Assembly: GCF_029846715.1 (NCBI RefSeq)
Contig: NZ_JARVWW010000004.1
Coordinates: forward strand, 1 to 64,000
Direction: 5' to 3'
Length of the DNA stretch: 64,000 nucleotides
Source of the DNA: Bradyrhizobium nivariense
Lineage (GTDB): Bacteria; Pseudomonadota; Alphaproteobacteria; Rhizobiales; Xanthobacteraceae
Positions 27,221 through 35,328 of the stretch are shown in pieces; the first letter of the stretch is position 1; every line of letters starts with the position of its first letter. The notes beneath the pieces were generated by a model. It was not told where the DNA came from. It saw nothing but the letters and a program-made list of their open reading frames with translations, and searched no databases. The position numbers and the translations under genes are program-made.

Positions 27221-27619
27221 TCACACCGGCTGCCCCACCCCCAGCAAGTTACCTTCGCTGTCGCGAAACCACGCGCCCCGCTCTCCAACACCCTTGCTGG
27301 GGTAATTTCCGGCAATCTCGGCAATCCCATCGACGGTCTTCAGGCCGGGCAGGTCGTACTCCTCGAACTCGACGCCCCGCGCGCGAAGCTCGCGTACGGT
27401 TGCCTCGATATCCCCGACCTCCCATCCCATCTGTGTGTGCGTGCCGGATTGCATTCCGGCCGAGATGAATATCGCAAACTCACCCCCCGCACAGACATAG
27501 CGGAGTCCGCCCGCACGCTCTTCTATCGGCTCGAGCCCGAGTTTCTCGGAGTAGAATGCCCGAGCCCGGTTCAGGTCTTTGGCCGGAAGCCGTGTTGCCA
27601 CCTTCGCGTTCGATAGCAT
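27221..27619 (-). CDS. VOC family (glyoxalase-like) protein
   Basis: A 132-aa one-module VOC protein: KVATRLPAKDLNRARAFYSEKLGLEP at the start, GGEFAIFISAGMQSGTHTQMGWEVGDIEATVRELRARGVEF in the middle and GAWFRDSEGNLLGVGQ at the end. This resembles bleomycin-resistance or dioxygenase-like small VOC proteins. It is unlike the 5502-5888 protein in detail, so they are not recent paralogues. It sits between two convergent or codirectional genes without an operon partner; the function is unknown. Confidence 0.85.
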   Translation of the reverse strand: MLSNAKVATRLPAKDLNRARAFYSEKLGLEPIEERAGGLRYVCAGGEFAIFISAGMQSGTHTQMGWEVGDIEATVRELRARGVEFEEYDLPGLKTVDGIAEIAGNYPSKGVGERGAWFRDSEGNLLGVGQPV

Positions 27620-27707
27620 GCTCTCCCCTTTCTTCGTCTAAAGCTCGTTTACCTGTTCTACGGCGCTTTGCTGTCGGCAGCCAACGCTTCTGAGTGCACG
27701 CCCAAGC

Positions 27708-28829
27708 TCACTCCGCCACGCGCGCGGGCTTGTCGGCCGCGGCCTCCGACCATTCGCCGACGACGCGGTCGAGATCGCAGAGATTCTGGTGCATCTGCTC
27801 CAGCGAAAAGCCGAGCGCGAAGAAGCGCTCCGCGGTGTCGCTCGGCTGCCCCCGGATCAGGCCGTCCTGGCGCACGGCGGCGACCGCCTCGGCATAATGC
27901 TGGAGCGCAACGTGCACGGGATGGATCGGCGGGGCGCCGGCGCCTTCGCGCAAGGCCGCGGCGGCCGAACGCAGGAAGCGTGCGATCACGGTCGAGACTT
28001 CCGTCAGCGGCGCGGCAAGCCGCGTCTGCACCTCGGCCGGCAACGGCACCACGGTCGAGCGGCCGATCATCACGACGTCATGGCGCAGGCGTAGAACCGT
28101 TCGCAGCAGCGGACCGGTGTCGGGCCCGCTCGACAGCCGCGCCGCGCGCTCGCGCTCGGCTTCAGCGCCGATCGCATTGAGGCCGACCATCGCCGTGCCG
28201 ATACCGTCCTGGATCCGGTGCAGCGCGTCGTTGTCGCGGCCGCGGGTCAGGCCTGCGAGCAATTCGGTGAAAGCCTCCGCAATCAATTCGAGCAGTTTTG
28301 CCGCGCTGGCGCGAATTTGCCGTACCGCGCGCGAAGGCAGCACCAGGAAGGAGACCAGCAATCCCGTGATGGCGCCGACGCCGACCTCGCTGACGCGATC
28401 GATCGCCGAGGTCATGGGATCGGAGTGATGCATGGTCGGAACCAGCAGCACGATCACCGCCGTCACCGTGGCGGCGCTGAGGCTCGGATTGATCGCGGCG
28501 ATGAAGGCGAGCGGGGCGACCGAAAGCACCAGCAGGCCGAGGAGACCCGCCTCGCTGGAGTACGGGATCAGGATCGCGATGGCGCCGCCATAGATGGCGC
28601 CGCCGATGGTGCCGAGCATATAGTCGCGCGTCGCCTTCAGCGAGCGCCCGACGCTCATCTGGGTCACGATCAGCGAGGTCAGGACTGCCCAGAGCGGCAA
28701 TAGCAGATGCAGCGCGGTGGCGATCGCATAGGCCGCGGTCGCCGCCACCGTGACCCGGATCGCCAGCCCCAGCTGCGTCCGCCGCGATCGGACCAGTTCA
28801 AACAGCTTGCCTGCGAATGCCATGGTCAA
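27708..28829 (-). CDS. FUSC family membrane protein (aromatic acid exporter-like)
   Basis: A 373-aa inner-membrane protein with about six N-terminal helices (IRVTVAATAAYAIATALHLLLPLWAVLTSLIVTQM, then NPSLSAATVTAVIVLLVP) and a long cytoplasmic helical C-terminus. The SLKATRDYMLGTIGGAIYGG segment is typical of FUSC proteins such as AaeB, which export aromatic acids. No membrane fusion partner gene is adjacent. Function by family only. A 118-bp gap separates it from the divergent MmgE/PrpD gene. Confidence 0.85.
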   Translation of the reverse strand: MTMAFAGKLFELVRSRRTQLGLAIRVTVAATAAYAIATALHLLLPLWAVLTSLIVTQMSVGRSLKATRDYMLGTIGGAIYGGAIAILIPYSSEAGLLGLLVLSVAPLAFIAAINPSLSAATVTAVIVLLVPTMHHSDPMTSAIDRVSEVGVGAITGLLVSFLVLPSRAVRQIRASAAKLLELIAEAFTELLAGLTRGRDNDALHRIQDGIGTAMVGLNAIGAEAERERAARLSSGPDTGPLLRTVLRLRHDVVMIGRSTVVPLPAEVQTRLAAPLTEVSTVIARFLRSAAAALREGAGAPPIHPVHVALQHYAEAVAAVRQDGLIRGQPSDTAERFFALGFSLEQMHQNLCDLDRVVGEWSEAAADKPARVAE

Positions 28830-28947
28830 ACGTCCCGGTCCGATGCTCTTGAGTCAGGCAAAAAGCATAGCTGATGCCCGCGGCCCCGAGGCCGCTTGAA
28901 AGGCCAAATCAGCCCGCCTAACTTGCGCGCCAAAACGAGGAAACACG

Positions 28948-30315
28948 ATGGCCCACGAAACCGCAACGCTCGCTGCCTATGTCGCCAGCCTGAAATACGG
29001 GAATATTCCGGCGGAGGTGCTGGATCGCGCCAAAGTGCTGACGCTGGACTTCCTCGGCAGCGCCATCCGGGCCCGCAGCGAAGCGGAATCGACGCCTTCG
29101 ATCCTGAAAATGCTGGAGGCGCTGGCGCTCGACACCAGGGGCGAATCCACCGTGTTCGGCGATGCCAAGACCTGGACGCCGGCGGTCGCGGCGCTGCTCA
29201 ACGGCGCACTCGGCCATTCCCTCGATTTCGACGACACCCACGCCGATTCCTCGCTGCATCCGAGCGCGCCCGTGGTTCCGGCCGCCTTCGCCGTCGGCGA
29301 GATGGTCGGCGCCTCCGGGCGCGATGTGCTGACCGCGATCGTTGCGGGCTATGAGGTCTGCTGCCGGCTCGGCAACGCGCTCGATCCGACCTCGCATTAT
29401 GCGCGCGGCTTCCATCCGACCGCCACCGCGGGCACCTATGGCGCAGCGGCGGCCGCCGGCAAACTGTTCGGCCTCTCCGAGCAGCAGCTCATCGCCGCCT
29501 TCGGCGTCGCCGGCAGCCAGGCCGCGGGCTCGCTGCAGTTTCTGGTCAATGGCGGCTGGAACAAGCGCTACCAGGTCGGCGCCGCTGCGATGAACGGCGT
29601 GATCGCCGCGACGCTGGCGCGCAACGATTTCGTCGGCGCGACGGAATCGGTCGAGGGAAAGCACGGCCTGCTCGCCGGCTACACCGACGATGCGCATCCG
29701 GACAAGGCGGTCGCCGAGCTCGGCAAGACCTACGAGACCATGAAGATCGGCGTCAAACCGTATCCGAGCTGCCGCTATACCCACGCCGCAATCGACGCGC
29801 TGATCGCGATGCGGCGCGAGCACAATCTGACGCCCGATCAGGTCAAGCGCGTCGAGATCGGCCTGCATCGCAATGGCATCACGCTGACCGGCGACGCCGC
29901 GACCAAGCGGCATCCGACCTCGATCGTCGGCGGCCAGTTCTCGATGTTCTTCACCGGTGCGCTCGCGCTCGACCAGGGCTCGTTTGGCTGGGACGACTAC
30001 AACCGTCTTGGCGACGCCGCCATCGACGCGCTCGCCGACAAGTTCGACGTGGTACAGGACGACCGGCTGGAGGTCGGCCGCACCCATCCGTTCGGCGCCC
30101 GCGTCAGCATCACCACCGACGACGGCGTGCATGAGCGGCTCTACGCCGATCCCTCGGGCGAGCCGAATTCTTTCCCCGATGCGCAGGCGATGCAGCAGAA
30201 ATTTCTGACACTGGCGCGGCCCGTGCTGAATGCACGCGCGGAGAAATTCGCGGACGCGATCATGACGCTGGAGCGGTTCGACCGCGTGGCGAAGGCGACG
30301 GAGCTGGGGAGGTAG
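28948..30315 (+). CDS. MmgE/PrpD family protein
   Basis: A 455-aa protein of the 2-methylcitrate dehydratase/cis-aconitate decarboxylase/iminodisuccinate epimerase superfamily. HETATLAAYVASLKYGNIP opens the helical domain; GHSLDFDDTHADSSLHPSAPVVPAAFA holds the conserved Asp and His residues; KPYPSCRYTHAAIDALI begins the alpha/beta domain. There are no prpB or prpC genes around, so a methylcitrate role is not supported. The reaction is therefore open. The ATG follows GAGGAAAC. Confidence 0.9.
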   Translation: MAHETATLAAYVASLKYGNIPAEVLDRAKVLTLDFLGSAIRARSEAESTPSILKMLEALALDTRGESTVFGDAKTWTPAVAALLNGALGHSLDFDDTHADSSLHPSAPVVPAAFAVGEMVGASGRDVLTAIVAGYEVCCRLGNALDPTSHYARGFHPTATAGTYGAAAAAGKLFGLSEQQLIAAFGVAGSQAAGSLQFLVNGGWNKRYQVGAAAMNGVIAATLARNDFVGATESVEGKHGLLAGYTDDAHPDKAVAELGKTYETMKIGVKPYPSCRYTHAAIDALIAMRREHNLTPDQVKRVEIGLHRNGITLTGDAATKRHPTSIVGGQFSMFFTGALALDQGSFGWDDYNRLGDAAIDALADKFDVVQDDRLEVGRTHPFGARVSITTDDGVHERLYADPSGEPNSFPDAQAMQQKFLTLARPVLNARAEKFADAIMTLERFDRVAKATELGR

Positions 30316-30395
30316 TAGCTTCGAGCTGGTGCGGCGCAGGCAGTGCACCCTCGCCCCTTGTGGGCCCCTTGTGGGAGAAGGGAAGAGAGAGCACC

Positions 30396-31823
30396 TCAAT
30401 CCGCCCCCGTCAACTTTCCCTTCTCACGCGTCGCGGCCACCACATCGCGCACAAGATCGAACACACCGTCCGCTTCCGGCGGCCAGTTCGGCGAACGGCC
30501 CAACCGCACGATGACCAAGCGCTCCGACGGGATCACGATAGTGTATTGCCCGATCGTGCCCTTGGCGAAGAAGGCATCGCGCGGCCAGCCGTGATCGACG
30601 CGGAAGGTCGCACCAAAACTGTCGCCTTGATTGGTCCAGAAGCCGGCGCCGATACCGACCCAGGCATTGGGCGTCGCCGACGCCGAGTAGGTCACCCATC
30701 CCTCGGGCAGGATGCGCCTGCCGCCGGCGACGCCGTCATTGAGATAGAGTTGACCCAGGCGCGCCCAGTCGCGTGCGGATGCGAGCATCTCGCTCGAACC
30801 TTCGATCGTGCCGGCGCCGTCGAGCTGGAGCGTGACATGACGCATGCCGAGCGGCGCGAACAATTCGCGGCGCGCGAAGCGAAGTGCGTCTGCGGGATTG
30901 CCGCCGGCGGCTTCGCGGATCAGATGCGAGAGGATGAGGATGTTGCCGTCGTGATAGTTCCACACGGCTCCAGGTGCGGTCTCCAGCGGCATGCTCTCCG
31001 CATAGGAAGCCATGTCGGCTTCGGCGAATTTCATGCGATTGACCGGCTCGAAGGCGGAGCCGAGCGAAGCCTGCAATGAGCTGCCGAGCGCAAGACCCGC
31101 GGTGTGTCGCAGCAGCTGATCGACGGTGATGGCGTGGCGCGGATCGTCCGGATTCTTCCAGGCGGCGACCGGCGCAGGCCCGTCGAGCTTCAGTTTGCCC
31201 TGACGCACGAGCACACCTGATAGTGCCGAGATCACCGATTTCGTCATGGAGAAGCCGAGCAGCGGCGTCTCGGGTCCGATGCCGTCGGCATAGCGCTCGG
31301 CGATGATGCGGCCGGCCTTCATGATCACGACCGCGCGGGTGCGGCGGTAGGGCAGCTGCGCGGGTTCAGTGAAGGCGCGGTCGAGTGCGACTGAGAGTTC
31401 CGGGCTTTGCGGCGGCATGACCGCGGGGCCAGCGATCTCGGGGAGCCACGCGGGCTGCCCATCATCCGGCGGCAGCGCGACGTCGGCAATCTCCGCGCCG
31501 TGCTCGAGCGTGCAGCCGAGGCCCTCGCGATAGACGGCATGGCTGCGGCCGATGCCGAACAGCGTCACCGTGACGTCCTTGCGCACGCGGTCGACTTGGT
31601 AGTCCATCGCCCAGGAGAGCAGGCCGGCGCCCGGCATCGCATCAATGGTCTCGGCGAGGTTGCGTCTGATATCGAGGCCCGAGACGAACGTCTCCGAGCA
31701 GAGCACATCGGCGATGAAGCCGGTCGCGACCTTGGGCACGTCGCGGGCTCGCGCGGCGCCGAGGGCGAGGCCGGCACAGGCGATGGTGATGGTGAGGAGG
31801 ATGATCTTGCGGCGGCGGGGCAC
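30396..31823 (-). CDS. class C beta-lactamase-like serine hydrolase, exported
   Basis: A 475-aa protein with an N-terminal signal helix (IILLTITIACAGLALGAARA). After about 140 residues comes the serine hydrolase fold: nucleophile motif SMTK (SxxK), WNYHDGN (the YxN tyrosine), and the usual DQLLRHTAGL and LFAPLGMRHV segments. Such proteins act as esterases, peptidases or penicillin-binding proteins; true beta-lactamase activity cannot be inferred. A perfect 8-bp inverted repeat lies about 110 bp upstream. Confidence 0.88.
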   Translation of the reverse strand: MPRRRKIILLTITIACAGLALGAARARDVPKVATGFIADVLCSETFVSGLDIRRNLAETIDAMPGAGLLSWAMDYQVDRVRKDVTVTLFGIGRSHAVYREGLGCTLEHGAEIADVALPPDDGQPAWLPEIAGPAVMPPQSPELSVALDRAFTEPAQLPYRRTRAVVIMKAGRIIAERYADGIGPETPLLGFSMTKSVISALSGVLVRQGKLKLDGPAPVAAWKNPDDPRHAITVDQLLRHTAGLALGSSLQASLGSAFEPVNRMKFAEADMASYAESMPLETAPGAVWNYHDGNILILSHLIREAAGGNPADALRFARRELFAPLGMRHVTLQLDGAGTIEGSSEMLASARDWARLGQLYLNDGVAGGRRILPEGWVTYSASATPNAWVGIGAGFWTNQGDSFGATFRVDHGWPRDAFFAKGTIGQYTIVIPSERLVIVRLGRSPNWPPEADGVFDLVRDVVAATREKGKLTGAD

Positions 31824-31934
31824 AGGCTTTCTCCGGCTTGGGGCGTGTCCCGAAGACGAAGCGGCATTTGTGCAAGGCCCGCTCGCCGGATTTTGAAAAT
31901 GGCGTAGCTGAAACCCGCAAGAAGCTCGCCGATT

Positions 31935-31957
31935 CTGAAATAACCTAGATATTTCAG
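31935..31957. promoter_or_regulatory. perfect 8-bp inverted repeat between two minus-strand genes
   Basis: The arms ctgaaata (31935-31942) and tatttcag (31950-31957) are separated by seven bases in a locally AT-rich stretch. It lies between the stop of the membrane AraC-type regulator and the start of the serine hydrolase, both on the minus strand. No T run follows in that direction, so it is a better operator candidate than a terminator. Confidence 0.4.
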
Positions 31958-31968
31958 TACACTAAAGA

Positions 31969-33030
31969 TTAGACAGCACTCACCTTCAGCCGCCGATATT
32001 CCGTCGGCGTCACCCCCGTGACTGCCTTGAAGGCGCGGTTGAACGGGCCGAGCGACTGAAAGCCGGCGTCCATCGCGATGGTGATGACGGGGACCTCGGC
32101 CTGGGCGGGATCGGCGAGCGCGGCCTTGGCTTCCTCGATCCGGTGGTTGTTCAGGAACACATTGAAGTTGCGATAGCCGAGCCCCTGGTTGATCAGCCGG
32201 CGCAGCCGGTATTCGGGAATTTTCAGCCGGCCCGCCAACACGCCGATGGTGATGTTCTCCTGGCGATAGATCCGCTCGTCCGCCATCAGCCGCATCAGGG
32301 CATCGATGAGCTTTTGGTCGGCGATGTCCTCGCCCGCAGGCTGACTGAAAACAATCGGCGGTGCGGGCTCCGCCGCGGCCGGAAACAGATCCGCCCCGTC
32401 AACGCGCATCATGGCATAGACGATCGCCGCGACGGTGCAGGCGAGCACGCCGGAATTGATGGTTTCGGCGACATCGCCGACGTGGTGCCCAGCGACGGCG
32501 ATCTGGAGCACCGCGTTCAGCCCGCCATAGAGCGCGGTTGCGCAGACGATGAAGACGCGGACGCTGCGGCGGCGCTCGACCAGGTCGGCCGGCCAGGAGG
32601 CGATCGTCTGCCCGATCGCAAGCGCGATGAAACCGAGCACGATCAGATTGACCACCGTCACCGAGAACCGCACATGGCCGCTGGGTGCAATCCAGACGCA
32701 GCCTGCGAAGCTGAAGGCCGCCACCAGTGCCCAGACCGATCCGTGCCACCAGCGAAGGTGAAACTCGTCGTCGAACAGGGAGCGAGTGAACAGCCAGAAC
32801 ACCACCATGCTGCCGGTCGACAATGCGATCAGCGGTGCATGCCAGAGCGGGATCCGCGACGTGACATCCAGCGAATAGCTCACAGCATGCGCGGTCGAGC
32901 CCAGCGCAAAGGCCGCGCCGAGGCGGGCAGCCAGCACATTGCGGAAATCCGAGAGCAATGCCGCCGCCAGCACCAGCAATAGCGCGACGGCGGCCGAACG
33001 GAATGCGAGTTCAAGGGCGGCTGATGTCAT
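31969..33030 (-). CDS. membrane-embedded AraC-family transcriptional regulator
   Basis: About 353 aa: seven or so N-terminal helices (e.g. LAFRSAAVALLLVLAAALLSDFRNVLAA; VVNLIVLGFIALAIGQTIASW) followed by a C-terminal AraC/XylS DNA-binding domain with two helix-turn-helix units (GVLAGRLKIPEYRLRRLINQGLGYRNFNVFLN and TIAMDAGFQSLGPFNRAFKAVTGVTPTEYRRL). The regulator would bind DNA while in the membrane. A longer frame reaches 33279, but that part reads through a palindromic repeat, so Met at 33030 (or 33099) is chosen. The nearby serine hydrolase downstream on the same strand could be a target. Confidence 0.82.
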   Translation of the reverse strand: MTSAALELAFRSAAVALLLVLAAALLSDFRNVLAARLGAAFALGSTAHAVSYSLDVTSRIPLWHAPLIALSTGSMVVFWLFTRSLFDDEFHLRWWHGSVWALVAAFSFAGCVWIAPSGHVRFSVTVVNLIVLGFIALAIGQTIASWPADLVERRRSVRVFIVCATALYGGLNAVLQIAVAGHHVGDVAETINSGVLACTVAAIVYAMMRVDGADLFPAAAEPAPPIVFSQPAGEDIADQKLIDALMRLMADERIYRQENITIGVLAGRLKIPEYRLRRLINQGLGYRNFNVFLNNHRIEEAKAALADPAQAEVPVITIAMDAGFQSLGPFNRAFKAVTGVTPTEYRRLKVSAV

Positions 33031-33111
33031 CAGATGCTGCGGCCGATCGGTATGAGCGAGCCGAACATCGTCCGTCGGGCTGATTTTTTCAAGGACCATC
33101 CGCACCACAGC

Positions 33112-33216
33112 TGTCATCGTCCGGCTTGACCGGACGATCCAGTACTCCGAGACGGCAGTGATCGAACCGAGTGGACGCGGCGTACTGGATCGCCCGCCTT
33201 CGCGGACGATGACAGT
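33112..33216. repeat. about 105-bp palindromic repeat, copy B
   Basis: Same element as at 18669-18771, same orientation: begins tgtcatcgtccggcttgacc and ends cgcggacgatgacagt. It is in the divergent region between the AraC-type regulator and the pirin gene. Paired changes in the terminal hairpins (cgtccgg with ccggacg) keep base pairing relative to copy A (cgcccgg with ccgggcg), which suggests the folded form matters for its spread or survival. Confidence 0.88.
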
Positions 33217-33323
33217 CGTGCATGCGGCACTGCTGGCCTCACAACGTCTGAACCCGGCTTTGCCGCGACGGCGGTGCAAATTTCTGCTAGCATCGGCACC
33301 AAGAAAGCCAAAAGGAGTCCATC

Positions 33324-34241
33324 ATGAGCTGGCAGCCCTCCAACGATCCCGTGCTCGGCGATCCCATGTCCTGCGATGCGCTCGATCTCGTCATCGTGCC
33401 GCGCACGCGCGACCTCGGCGACGGATTCGCGGTGCGCCGGGCGCTGCCGCATGGCAAGCGGCAGATGGTCGGACCCTTCATCTTCTTCGACCATTTCGGG
33501 CCGGTGCAATTCGTCTCCGGCAAGGGCATGGACGTGCGGCCGCATCCGCATATCGGCCTTGCCACCGTCACCTATCTGTTCGACGGCGCGATCATGCACC
33601 GCGACAGCGAGGGCAACGTCCAGGAGATCGCGCCCGGCGCAATGAATTTGATGACAGCCGGACGCGGCATCGCGCATTCCGAGCGTACGCCGGATGCGCA
33701 GCGCGCCTCGGGCCAGCAGATGCTCGGCCTGCAAAGCTGGATCGCGCTGCCGGCCGGATCGGAAGAGATCGCGCCGTCGTTCCAGCATTACGGCGCGGGT
33801 GACTTGCCGATGATCTCCGAGCGCGACTTCACGGCGCGGGTGATCGCGGGCTCGGCTTTCGGCATCGCCTCGCCGGTTACGATGGTGTCGCCCTGGTTCT
33901 ACACCGAGGTTACGGCGGCGGCGGGCGCGAGCGTGCCGCTCGATCCCGATCACGAGGAACGCGCCATCTACGTGGTCGACGGCGAGGTCGAGATCGCGAA
34001 CGAGCGCTACGAGGGTCCGCGACTGCTGATCTTCCGCCCGGGCGACCGCATCACGGTGAAGGCGCTCAAAGCCACGCGGATGATGTTTCTCGGCGGCGAT
34101 GCGCTGGAGGGGCCGCGCCACATCTGGTGGAATTTCGTCTCCTCCAGCAAGGAGCGGATCGAGCAGGCCAAGCAGGACTGGAAAACCGGTCGCTTCGCGG
34201 CGGTTCCGCAGGAACATGAGTTCATTCCGCTGCCGGAATAG
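33324..34241 (+). CDS. pirin family protein
   Basis: A 305-aa bicupin. The metal-site histidines are in VRPHPHIGLATVTYLFDGAIMHRDSEG, and the pirin signature MTAGRGIAHSERTP follows; the C-terminal pirin domain includes GPRHIWWNFVSSSKERIEQAKQDW. Bacterial pirins can have quercetinase activity or bind metabolic enzymes; the role here is unknown. The ATG follows AAAGGAG. It is 77 bp upstream of purC, with which it might be cotranscribed. Confidence 0.93.
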   Translation: MSWQPSNDPVLGDPMSCDALDLVIVPRTRDLGDGFAVRRALPHGKRQMVGPFIFFDHFGPVQFVSGKGMDVRPHPHIGLATVTYLFDGAIMHRDSEGNVQEIAPGAMNLMTAGRGIAHSERTPDAQRASGQQMLGLQSWIALPAGSEEIAPSFQHYGAGDLPMISERDFTARVIAGSAFGIASPVTMVSPWFYTEVTAAAGASVPLDPDHEERAIYVVDGEVEIANERYEGPRLLIFRPGDRITVKALKATRMMFLGGDALEGPRHIWWNFVSSSKERIEQAKQDWKTGRFAAVPQEHEFIPLPE

Positions 34242-34318
34242 GCTAATCCGGTTTCCGGTCGCGCTATCAGGTGCGGCTGGATCTCCTGTCGCAAGGCCTT
34301 GCTCCGAAAGTTCTGCCG

Positions 34319-35233
34319 ATGACCACCATGCTCTCCAGCGACTTGCCCCTCCCCAAGATCGGGCGCGGCAAGGTGCGCGATATCTACGCCGTTGACGACG
34401 ACCGCCTGCTGCTGGTCACCACCGACCGCATCAGCGCCTTCGACGTCGTGATGGGCGAGACCATCCCGATGAAGGGCGCGGTGCTGACGCAAGTGAGCGC
34501 GTTCTGGTTCAACGAGCTCGAAGGCGTGGTGCCGCATCACATGATCAGCGCCGACACCGACGAGATCATCGCGGCCGTGCCGGCGCTGAAGCCGCATCGC
34601 GCCGAGATCCTCGGCCGCGCCATGCTCTCTCGCCGCACCACCGTATTCCCGATCGAATGCGTGATCCGCGGCTATCTCTCGGGCTCGGCCTGGAAGGAGT
34701 ATGCAGCAAGCGGCACGCTGGCCGGCGAGAAGCTGAAAGCAGGTCTCGTCGAGAGCGCGAAGCTGGAGCCTTCGATCTTCAGCCCGGCAACCAAGGCCGA
34801 GACCGGCCATGACGAGAACATCACCATCGCGCAGATGCGCGCGGTCGTCGGCGACGAGACAGCCTACACGCTCGAGAGCATGGCGCGCGCGGTCTACACG
34901 CTCGGCGAGGAGCTCGCCCGCGAGCAGGGCATCATCATCGCGGACACCAAGTTCGAGTTCGGCCGCGACAAGGACGGCCGCATCATCCTGATCGACGAAG
35001 TCATGACGCCGGATAGTTCGCGCTTCTGGGCAGTCGACGCCTACAAGCCCGGCCAGCCGCAGGCGAGTTTTGATAAGCAGCCGCTGCGCGACTATCTCGA
35101 CGTCGAGCGCCGCGCCGGCCGCTGGAACGGCGACGCCCCGCCGCCGCCTTTGCCCGCAAGCGTGGTGGACGCGACCAGCAAGCGGTATCTGGAGGCATAT
35201 CGCCGGGTGACGGGAACGGAGCTGAAGATTTAG
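34319..35233 (+). CDS. purC: phosphoribosylaminoimidazole-succinocarboxamide (SAICAR) synthase
   Basis: A 304-aa enzyme of purine biosynthesis that joins CAIR with aspartate using ATP. The family's start [44 protein letters not shown] [14 protein letters not shown], and [32 protein letters not shown] are all present. Length and order fit the longer fungal/alphaproteobacterial PurC form. The ATG at 34319 is chosen because the conserved region begins nine residues later. This is a stand-alone purC, away from purQLS. Confidence 0.95.
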   Translation: MTTMLSSDLPLPKIGRGKVRDIYAVDDDRLLLVTTDRISAFDVVMGETIPMKGAVLTQVSAFWFNELEGVVPHHMISADTDEIIAAVPALKPHRAEILGRAMLSRRTTVFPIECVIRGYLSGSAWKEYAASGTLAGEKLKAGLVESAKLEPSIFSPATKAETGHDENITIAQMRAVVGDETAYTLESMARAVYTLGEELAREQGIIIADTKFEFGRDKDGRIILIDEVMTPDSSRFWAVDAYKPGQPQASFDKQPLRDYLDVERRAGRWNGDAPPPPLPASVVDATSKRYLEAYRRVTGTELKI

Positions 35234-35328
35234 CGCAGGCATCGCACCGAAACTATCGGATACTTCATACTTGCAAGAATCCTGTTGCGCTAGGCTCGCA
35301 GTCGTCTACGTCTCGGACGGGAATTTTC

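Noticed and set aside
33031..33279. N-terminal extension of the membrane AraC-type regulator
   Set aside because: It reads through the dispersed repeat at 33112-33216 and has no conserved features.
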